Assembly: GCA_002794775.1 (NCBI GenBank) | Contig: NBAY01000003.1 | Span: forward strand, 1,054,001-1,118,000 | Direction of reading: 5' to 3' | DNA: 64,000 bases | DNA from: Porodaedalea pini | Lineage: Eukaryota > Basidiomycota > Agaricomycetes > Hymenochaetales > Hymenochaetaceae | Shown here: in pieces, positions 55,460 through 64,000 of the stretch | How positions within the stretch are numbered: the stretch's first letter is position 1 | Layout: each line of letters starts with the position of its first letter | The notes under the pieces: generated by a model | Told to the model about the DNA's origin: nothing | Databases searched by the model: none | The model's input: the letters and a program-made list of their open reading frames with translations, nothing else | Made by a program: the position numbers and the translations under genes

Positions 55460-57695
55460 TTAATATGGGGAACGATAGTTGCGGCGGGCGGGACAGTCGG
55501 ACGACCGAGCGCTGTGGTTACCATGGCAGTTAATGCACATTGCGAAGTGCTCGCATTGAAGGTTGTTAGCAGCCGTGCACGGTGTGCATTTAGCAACATG
55601 TACTGCTGTACGGTGAGGTTCGGAACAGATGGCACAGCGTGCTACTGATCGGCATTTTGATGCTGGATGTCCTAGCCTATGACAGTTATCGCATTGGTTA
55701 ATAGTCAGGCGGGCCTTCATCTCTTCGAGACGACAGATGACCCCGAAAACAGGGACAGAACGGTTGCCGTGTAGGAAGAAATGGTCAAAGGAAAGACGGT
55801 CGGGATCTTTCATCACGACGGAAACATTGCAAAAATCGCGCTCGTTCAGTCGTTCGGGAGACAACATGAATCTAGGAGGGAACATGAATTCTCTGCCTTC
55901 AAACTGGGGCAGGGCTGAGATTTTGTTGATCAGATCCAATTCGCTGTAAATCAGTTTAGATTCCCTGTCGTAGACGGGGACTCCGGGAATGACCATCTTG
56001 AACTGCGGGGACGGGATAAAAGGTTTCGCTCCGCTGATGTTAAGGATATGACTGAGTTGTGAAGCCAGCGAAGAGTAGTTAGCATCGAAGTCAGTTCAAA
56101 TATTAGTGAAGGAAATCAGAAGGTTGCTGTTTGAAGTGTACTCGACATTCAGCACCACCAAATGTTTAAACGCAGGGTTGCCCTTTAGGCCAGCCCTCAC
56201 GGCATTTTTAATCGACTGTGTAAGTGGTCGAACTGCGAGGTCACCCGGGAGGGAGAAATAAACCCACTTGATGTTAGATGGGCGAACATTAACTGATCCA
56301 TTAGACCGGTTGACGGGTACCGTTGAGATTTCCCCGTCAGGGTTCTCTGCGGTATGATGTAAAACTTTAGTGGGGGTCGTCTTGGGTTTCTTCTGTGCCG
56401 CCTTCGCGTAGGTAACTGTGGTAAAGCCATCTCTGTCCGTCCTGACAGATTCGACCTTCGGGTGGTAGATGGTTGTTCCGCCCGGCCTAGGTGCGTTATG
56501 AGCAGAGTGAGCGTAGCCATCAGGCGCATAAATTACGCCTTCAGAGCTCATGCGAAAACCAGATCCTGGGACACGCGTATTGGTGATGGCCGCAGCATAT
56601 TCAGTCCTGCCGTTCTTAGGGGTTTGGACTCGTTGCTTAACAATGGGAGAGTTGGGAGGGAACCGGTTGTCGTGAACGAAATGAGTGCTGATAGGGTCTG
56701 GAAGGAATTTGACCTGTGATTTGTTAGCCGAAACGGAAGGTTTAGCATTCGTTGAAGAAGGGGAAGAGCAAGAAAGCTGTTTTTCAAGGTTGTTAGTTTT
56801 ATCGACGAGAGAAGAAACAAGAGAGGTAAGAGACTGAATAGAGCAGGACATAGAGGACATATCATCAGCAATATGTTGTTCGCGTATAGCCTGTGCTGAA
56901 ACGTGAACATCGTTGAACACATGTTTAAAATCAGGTGAATGGATTCGGTATGAGGAATGAAAGGCCTGAAGGGCTTCATTCGCCTTATTCTCCTTAATGG
57001 TTTCGTCGTCGAAACAGTGCAATTTACTGACCCACGAGACGAGGTTAGAAGCCACGTCCGCGAGGGCTTTACCGGCACGAATCGGATCCTCATGCCACGG
57101 CGTGGGGGAAGTCCACAAAGGCTGAGTAATGAGTGTTGATATATGATCGATGGTCTCCTTAGTCAGGTGCATGAAGGAAGCGGAAACGCGTTCGGCGATC
57201 TGCGGGTCCTCATATTCCGAGATTGACGTCGTCCATGTCGTTATCGACCTGGGGGGCTTGACTAGTGTTGGGGACATAGAGGTCATCGGCCTCCATGTCG
57301 ACGATGTCGTCGATACGCGCGGGTGGCTGTAAAGCATGGTGTTCTTCCTCCGAATTGGAGCGCTTAAGAGAAGGTTGAGACTCGATAACTGGGGTAGGGG
57401 GAAGATCCCCTTGCTTGCGTAGGGCGGCGGCGTGGGCGTCCGCTTCGACATCGGGGGACCAATTGACACGGTTCTTCGCGACGGTTTCGCAAACGGCATC
57501 GTTGTGGTTGTAGGTCTTATCGCGGCCACAGACGATGCAAAGTTTATCTTTGCCACTAACACAGCTGCGACTGTGATAGGGGAGATCCGATTTACACTCC
57601 TCACACTTGGTGGGGTCCTTGGGATTGGCAAGGGAAAGAGACGACTTTGTTTTGTGGAGAGAGGCTTTAGCTCTGGCCAGCATTTTGCTGTCCAT
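55460..57695 (-). pseudogene. LINE ORF1 (Gag-like, zinc knuckles), broken
   Basis: ATG at 57695 (MDSKMLARAK). An N-terminal Cys-rich part has KCEECKSDL and CIVCGRDKTYNHNDAVC. The frame changes near 57215, where one frame ends NLGI and another continues as EDPQIAERVSASFMHL. The middle is Ser/Pro-rich, with a conserved WVYFSLPGDLAVRPL block. TGA at 56096-56098 interrupts it; the same frame continues to 55460. Knuckles at the end: CDNCHRLGHPASKC, CAICSEPHRTAVHVAKC, CINCHGNHSARSSDC. It would bind element RNA. Confidence 0.85.
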
Positions 57696-57766
57696 AGCGG
57701 AGAGGAATAAAACGAGTTGACAACGAGATTCCCACGGTCCAGATGGTGGTAGTAGGAAGTCAAGAA

Positions 57767-57778
57767 GTGATCGTCATT
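57767..57778 (+). repeat. 12-bp target-site duplication of the LINE, right copy
   Basis: GTGATCGTCATT, matching 44525-44536. The Rab gene start lies 139 bp further right. Confidence 0.85.
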
Positions 57779-57916
57779 ACACTCCTGCCAGCCAGCCAGC
57801 AGCAGTGAACGTGTCGGGGCCAGTGGCCTCTCATAATTGTACCACGACTACGGCCTTGACGACCTTGGGCACATCTATATCTTCATCTGTCTTTCTTCCT
57901 GTGTATCTGATCTTTT

Positions 57917-58804
<888 letters not shown>

Positions 58805-59139
58805 TGTCATAAACGGTTGCTCTCGCTCCCAGATTCTTTCATTTCCCTCTTTTTTGTTTTGTGTATTGGTGAGTGGGCATTGATCTTGGCAACTACATAT
58901 GTACTTTTATATCCCGCCGGACCTAGTTAAGTATGTGGACCTCAGACCCGGGTATACCAACTATTGTACAAGGAACTAATGGCAGAAATGTTACAACAAT
59001 GGAGAGTCTCAAGGAATGATCGAGCGAAATGGAGATTGTCGGCATGAAGTGTTTGTGAGCGCTAGCAATTCCTGACAGCATGCGAAAGCGAAGCAAAGAC
59101 AAAGAGGCCATCCCAAACCAAATGGAGAAACACGTCGCG
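58805..59139. other. Convergent 3' intergenic region
   Basis: Between the Rab and phosphatase stops. T-rich after the Rab stop; no gene or repeat seen. Confidence 0.5.
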
Positions 59140-59652
59140 TCACCTAGACGATTTTTGACGCAAGGCATCGTAGTACTCCTGCAGCTGGCTCAAAAAGCCC
59201 GAGTTGGGCTGAGCCGTACTGCATCGACTGCGCACGAAGTCGACAGCCTCGCGCACCGACCATCCATTCGCGGCCATGAGATATGCAGCCACGACGCTCG
59301 CGCTGCGGCTCATACCCTGCACGCAATGGACGAGCACACACCCGCGCTTATGCAGCGCGTCGTTGATGAATGCGCTCGTGCGGGAGAGATGTGCGGCGAG
59401 CTCCTCGAAAGGTGTGTCACGAATCGGTATTTGGAGCGTCGACGGACTGGGACGGCTCGTTCGGGGGAGCATGACGTTTCCGGGCATCACGCTTAGAACG
59501 TGAGTGATCCCGTAATAGTCGTGTGTCTTCGAACTCTCTGCGGCTGAGAGGTCAGACATGTACAGCCCGGGGATGATCTCGGTAACCTGGGGGAGGTGTT
59601 GAGCGGACGTGTAGGGTCTGTTGTAGAGAACATATAGTGTCATACATACCAT
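59140..59652 (-). CDS. Dual-specificity protein phosphatase
   Basis: Dephosphorylates phospho-Tyr and phospho-Ser/Thr; target unknown. The coding part of exon 1 is just the start codon ATG (59652-59650). An intron (59587-59649) follows and exon 2 encodes the rest, 149 aa in total. The fold starts VTEIIPGLYMSDLSAA, with THVLSVMPG, the general-acid region QIPIRDTPFEEL and the signature VHCVQGMSRSASVVAAYLM (HCxxGxxRS, catalytic Cys and Arg present). It then runs FVRSRCSTAQPNSGFLSQL. A compact single-domain enzyme without targeting domains; it resembles the DUSP12/Yvh1 catalytic domain but lacks the Zn tail. Confidence 0.88.
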   Translation of the reverse strand: MVCMTLYVLYNRPYTSAQHLPQVTEIIPGLYMSDLSAAESSKTHDYYGITHVLSVMPGNVMLPRTSRPSPSTLQIPIRDTPFEELAAHLSRTSAFINDALHKRGCVLVHCVQGMSRSASVVAAYLMAANGWSVREAVDFVRSRCSTAQPNSGFLSQLQEYYDALRQKSSR

Positions 59653-60497
59653 GATTGGTACTGTCAGAGGTTTCGCTAGCGGGGGGTGATGGCAAGTGCA
59701 GGATGCTGTACAGGCGGCAATGGGAGATGACGAGAGGGGTAACGATCAAGCAAGCAGAGAGACGGATTGCTCGAGCAGGGATGTCTGTTGAACTTGTTAG
59801 GCGGGCGGCAGACGCTCGCCGGATCAGAAGGTAATGGGGTTTGTTTGGACGCGCTGGCTTTTAAAGCAGAGGCAGCGTGGCCCATGGTTGTGGCTTCTGA
59901 AGTTGAATGTATGGCCTCGACGGGAGGGTCGCATTGTTGGCGATGGGCCTTGGGCGGATGAGAGTTCTATCGGGCAGCCGGGCAGGGAGGGAACATTTTC
60001 CTTGACATGCACCTGTGCCCCTAAGCAGGACTGGACCGAACAGACAATGCACCAGACGGGCTCTTGCTCGTCCCGAATGCCAGACGCCAGCTAGAGCGGG
60101 CCTAAGCTGCCCAACAGCACAGAATTGCACTGCTCTTTGCGAAGATTAGACAGTGGTATCACATCGCTCTGATGGAGATATCAAAAACGTGCAACGTGTG
60201 ATGAGCATGCCTTCCAGCAATTGGGAAATACAGCACCGCTTTTATTTTATCCGGTCCCACAGGACAGACTCAGAGCTCTGGGTACAGTGTGGCAACAGCG
60301 TGGTAGACAAGCAAAGAGAGAGGCATAAGGAAAAAACAGGAAGAGAATACGAAGTCGAAAATCATAAAGAACTACTACATCAAGATTCCCCGCTTCGTTT
60401 CTTCCTCGTCGTAAATTACCGCGTGACTCGAGATAGGCTTCATCATCATCATCGAAAAGCTCGATGGCAAGTTCTATGTATACTCCATTCGAGCCGT
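59653..60497. other. Intergenic; no gene seen
   Basis: Between the start of the phosphatase gene and the stop of eIF4A. Frames of up to about 150 codons occur but none resembles a protein. The first part is the phosphatase promoter and the last part the eIF4A 3' UTR. Confidence 0.45.
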
Positions 60498-62059
60498 TCA
60501 GATGAGGTCGCTGCGAAAAGGTGCAATCCATCAGTCAGCTGTCTCCTCCCCTTTCTTATCTGTAAATACACGTACGCGACGTTGAGGGGCATCTCGTCAA
60601 TTTGAGTATTATAGAACTCTGAATGTGGAGTATCAACATCATCGTCAGTGAAATCTTACACGGCACATTCGGTATGAGAGGCTACCCACGTTCAATGTCC
60701 CTGAGCATCCGGACATCCTCGGTGGTCACGAAGTTGATCGCAACACCTTTGCGTCCGAAGCGTCCACCGCGACCAATACGGTGGATGTAGTTTTCTCGGT
60801 TCGTCGGCAGATCATAGTTGATGACGAGTGAGACCTGCTGGACGTCGATGCCTCGGGCCAGCAGATCCGTCGTGATCAGAACACGAGAGGATCCGGAGCG
60901 GAACTCTTTCATCAGCACCTCGCGCTGCTTCTGCTCCATGTCCCCGTGCTAGATCACCGAGGAACGAAGTTAAGCAAACGTTAGACTTTAGCTCGGACGA
61001 GACGGCAGCTCACCATGGCAGAGACCGTAAACTCTCTCGCATGCATCTTCTCCGTGAGCCAGTCTACTTTCCGGCGCGTGTTGCAGAAAATGACAGCTTG
61101 CGTGATCGTGACGGTCTCGTAAAGATCGCAAAGCGTATCAAGCTTCCACTCTTCCTTCTCGACAGCGATGTAGAACTGCTTGATACCCTCAAGCGTGAGC
61201 TCATCACGCTTGACAAGGATGCGGACTGGCTCGCGCATGAACTTCTTCGTGACCTCGAGCACTTCTGCCGGCATAGTGGCAGAAAGCAGTACAACCTGCG
61301 TATCTTGGGGAAGGAGCTGGAAGACCTCGTAGATCTGGTCCTTGAAACCACGAGACAGCATCTCATCGGCTTCGTCCAGACAGAAAATCTTGATGTGGTC
61401 AGTGCGAAGCGCCCGACGGTTGATCATGTCGAATACACGACCAGGAGTACCGACGACAACCTGCACACCAGACTGGAGCGTCGCCATGTCCTGGCGGACG
61501 TCCGTGCCGCCCACACAGGCATGGCACTCAATGCTCATGTAGTCGCCGAGTGCAATGACGACCTTCTGGATCTGCTGCGCGAGCTCACGGGTAGGCGCGA
61601 GGATGAGCGCCTGAGTGCCCTTGATGGACATATCAAGCTTTTGGAGGATGGAGATAGAAAAAGTTGCGGTCTTGCCCGTGCCGGACTGCGCCTGCGCGAT
61701 GACATCGTGGCCTTTGACGACCGGGACAATCGCACGCTGCTGAATCGCAGAGGGACGCTCGAAACTAGAATTCGTCAGTCAAAGACAGACGCGGATCGTC
61801 GCCACAATCTAAAGCGTACCCGTAAGCGTAGATACCACGCAAAAGCTCGGGCTTCAGATCCATGTTGTCGAAGCTAGATAGGGAACATATCAGTATACTA
61901 AAGGCTTCGTAAAGTAGCATATAAGCACGTACTTGTCAACGACCTGGTCCCAGTTGGACTCGATCTCGCTAGCTTCGACATCATTGAATTCTTCCCTGCA
62001 AAAGCCTTTGCCATCAATTCTCGCTCAAAGGCAGCTAGAGACACCACATACGCCGACAT
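60498..62059 (-). CDS. TIF1: Translation initiation factor eIF4A, DEAD-box RNA helicase
   Basis: ATP-dependent helicase of the cap-binding complex. Coding starts with a tiny exon, ATGTCGGC, then after an intron [19 protein letters not shown]. Motifs in order: the Q-motif region [21 protein letters not shown] (Walker A), [19 protein letters not shown] in [38 protein letters not shown] and [11 protein letters not shown]. After RDIER comes [14 protein letters not shown], and a last exon of 13 nt encodes DLI and the stop at 60498-60500, matching the family's C-terminus. All helicase motifs are intact. Length near 397 aa is normal. Confidence 0.95.
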
Positions 62060-62439
62060 GAGTGTTCAATAAGCAAGGGGTCCAAGAGTCGACAAGTCTT
62101 GCCGACCAATCTTGAACGAGGAGGTAGGACGAAAGGGAGCGACGAGGTCGTCAATCGATGTAAGTGGTGGTCTACGTCTAAAATTTTCGAGTATTGATTC
62201 TAAAAGGCTGTTTCGGTGTTTGCCGGTAACCAAATTTTGTATTTGTGAGACCCAGATACTATATTTGAACTGTACTTACTTGCTGAAATCAAGCCGGACA
62301 AGCATCTAGTCTATTGCTAATACTATCGACGTCATAAACTAACGTGAGGTAATGAACTCGTAAATATATGCTACAGAAAAAAAAATGTAAATGAAATCAA
62401 AGCAAGTATTAAAAGGCTCTGTCGTAACAAAAACCAAAA
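62060..62439. other. Promoter of eIF4A and 3' flank of the transporter
   Basis: 380 bp without a gene. The pyrimidine/purine-rich stretch near 62100-62160 is the likely eIF4A leader; the left-strand T-rich part near 62340-62430 is the transporter 3' UTR. Confidence 0.5.
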
Positions 62440-64000
62440 TTAGAATTTCCCCCAGAAACTGCCCAATACCAAACATCTAGACGTCCACATTACAGCAACT
62501 GAAATAATTATCGCCGTTCCTAAGTATTAAATGAATAAGCGCAAACGTCTCTTAAGTGCTTAATATTTAGATGTTTAGCGTACCTGCATAGATTCCGACA
62601 GCAGTATAACTGCCGGTTGCCACGTTTATCGCTCCAGAAATCGGCGGCCCAGCGAGGGCTCCGGTAGCTAGCACCGACATAAACATCCCTGTCCTGCGAC
62701 CCACGTCGCTAGTGTCTCCTGCATCGACTGGTCAGAACATTGTAGGCAAATTTAGGTACGACTGGACTTGCCAAGCGCAATCATAGGAGCCGCAATCAAC
62801 GAGACGTACGCTCCAGATGACAGTCTGCAAGTATGTCAATTAGCAGCAGCACTTTACACTATTTTGTGGTATCCATACCCATAAACGACAGCAACCGCGA
62901 TGTAACTTGACTGTCCGCGGACGAAAGGCCATATGTACGTCAGAATTCCAGCAACTAATGTGAAAGGTGCCATTATGTTAATGGCACCTGTACCAATACA
63001 GATCAGCCTTCATCTCACTTAAAAAGGTCACAGCGGCAATCACCAATTTTGTCTGCGAGATAACCTGATCCTAAGCGTCCCGCCATCGAGGAAGCATTGG
63101 CTATGGACACAAGATAAAATGTAAAGTTGTCGTTGACACCGTTCACAGCTGCGCTGACGTCGATATAAGTTAAGACTGTGCAGAGGGAGAAGAACATGTT
63201 TAGAACTGTAGCCATGCAACAAACACTTGACCAGACCTGTGTATAGACCGAGAAAGGCTATGAAGCTCGAAGCCGTGTAAATACTATATGGGAGTGACCT
63301 GAAAGCGCGAAGATTGAGCAAGCCGCCAGAAACAACCACAGGAGGCAGGCGGCGGGTTAGTGTCTGCAAATCGTTTTCTTATTAAGCTCAAGGGCAAGAA
63401 CGCTGAGTCCCTCATTGACTCACTAGATTTGCTACGCTCAAAGTAAATATAAGTATAAACCCCATCACTCTCATTGTCCAAGGGAATCTTTTATATATAT
63501 ATTTATATTGCTCAGTTTTTGATTCGAGAGCGAATGAGGTGGATGACTAACCCTATCTCTTCGACCAATTTGTGAAATGCGATAGGAAGGACCGTACCGC
63601 CCGTTGAAGAGCCGCATGCAATAATTCCTAATGCGAGACCTCTTCGCTTTTTGAACCAGTGCGAGATAACGGCTACAGTGGGTCCAAAGATAACTCCAGA
63701 CGCTAACTAGGATCAGAGGATCAGAACGTCAGCGGTCAACGGGTCACCGATCGATGTCATACATAATGCCGCACTTACGCCTACTGCTAGACCTTGACAG
63801 AGAATAAACTGCCAGTACTCGGTGCACTGCGCAATTAGGAAAGTTGCCACGATCATCAGGCAACTGGCCAGGAACAACGGAAGCCTGAAATATCCCAAAT
63901 CGAATAGACGCCCGGTGATGATCGACGGCAGGAATGTGAATGAATACTGAATAACCGTTCGATTATGAATGCAAAAAAAGGAATCCGTCATGAGAAATTC
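62440..64000 (-). CDS. MFS transporter, monocarboxylate-porter type (fungal MCT/MCH); 5' end outside window
   Basis: Plasma-membrane or vacuolar carrier; substrate unknown. Read from right to left. After a tttattcag-type acceptor near 63955 the protein runs FTFLPSIITGRLFDLGYFRL, PLFLASCLMIVATFLIAQCT and QFILCQGLAVGVSAALCM. FGPTVAVISHWFKKRRGLAL, the usual charged loop, and CGSSTGGTVLP follow. Later come YTGLVKCLL-like and ANASSMAGRLGSGYLADKIG, then GRRTGMFMSVLATGALAGPP, and a last exon ending VLGSFWGKF with the stop at 62440-62442. At least seven exons; not every intron was placed. The N-terminal helix and start codon lie beyond 64000. Confidence 0.8.

Larger units (their letters stand above)
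44537..57766 (-). mobile_element. Full-length LINE (non-LTR retrotransposon, I/Tad-like architecture), split by an LTR element
   Basis: Reads on the minus strand from 57766 (5') to 44537 (3'). Removing the inserted LTR element and its duplication leaves about 6.28 kb. Order: about 70-bp 5' leader, ORF1 with zinc knuckles, ORF2 with APE endonuclease, reverse transcriptase, RNase H and a C-terminal Cys/His knuckle, then about 140 bp of 3' UTR. A 12-bp duplication borders it. ORF1 and ORF2 are both damaged (ORF1: frame change near 57215 and TGA at 56096; ORF2: TGA at 45176), so this copy is unlikely to move by itself. Placing it in the Tad or I clade is inference from domain order. Confidence 0.88.

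Noticed and set aside
60153..60605. 150-codon plus-strand frame between phosphatase and eIF4A
   Set aside because: No family resemblance or splice context, and its end overlaps the last eIF4A exons.
61041..61877. 278-codon open frame on the plus strand
   Set aside because: It lies antisense to the eIF4A helicase core and is a codon-bias shadow; its translation resembles nothing.

Overview
The window is nuclear DNA of a filamentous basidiomycete, most probably an Agaricomycete. The genes are broken by many 50-70 bp introns with short GT-AG signals. The proteins are fungal: a ferrichrome-type siderophore pair, a TFIIIC subunit, Hel2, Ubp3 and a PCL-type cyclin. A spliced tRNA-Ala(AGC) and a chromodomain LTR retrotransposon are also present. 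Product calls rest on protein motifs read by eye; no search was run.

Layout. 0-4.6 kb: a siderophore gene pair, NRPS (minus, cut by the left edge) and ornithine N5-monooxygenase (plus), read outward from a shared promoter holding two perfect ATCWGATAA iron-GATA sites. 4.6-6.0 kb: gene-free, with a large hairpin repeat and a 50-bp direct repeat. 6.0-17.9 kb: RLP24 (plus), ATG2 (minus), an intron-containing tRNA-Ala (plus), a choline-transporter-like membrane protein (plus) and mitoribosomal mL54 (minus). 18.6-22.7 kb: two adjacent broken regulatory genes, a PCL/Pho80-type cyclin (minus) and an HMG-box factor (plus), with premature stops and frameshifts. 23.3-44.4 kb: TFIIIC Sfc6-like, a quinone-oxidoreductase-like MDR protein, Hel2, two coiled-coil or low-complexity proteins of unknown role, Ubp3, cytochrome c oxidase subunit IV and ATP synthase epsilon. 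44.5-57.8 kb: a nested transposon block. 57.9-64 kb: a Rab4/Ypt4-like GTPase, a dual-specificity phosphatase, eIF4A and an MFS monocarboxylate-type transporter cut by the right edge.

The transposon block is the most informative part. A full-length LINE of about 6.28 kb (minus strand, ORF1 plus endonuclease-RT-RNase H ORF2) is flanked by a 12-bp target duplication. It sits in what was a promoter of about 240 bp between the divergent ATP15 and Rab genes. A 6.95-kb Ty3/gypsy chromovirus (minus strand, 429-bp LTRs that look identical, 5-bp duplication GAAAG) later landed inside the LINE RT. The chromovirus has no tRNA-type primer site. Instead the 11 nt next to its 5' LTR are perfectly complementary to 11 nt inside the LTR that start about 35 bp after the first base of a TATA box. 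This is the signature of Tf1-like self-primed reverse transcription. Both elements carry in-frame TGA codons.

The host genes are mostly unrelated housekeeping genes. The one clear functional cluster is the siderophore pair. Exon boundaries quoted in the entries were placed by hand and keep the reading frame; where I could not place them, the entry says so.
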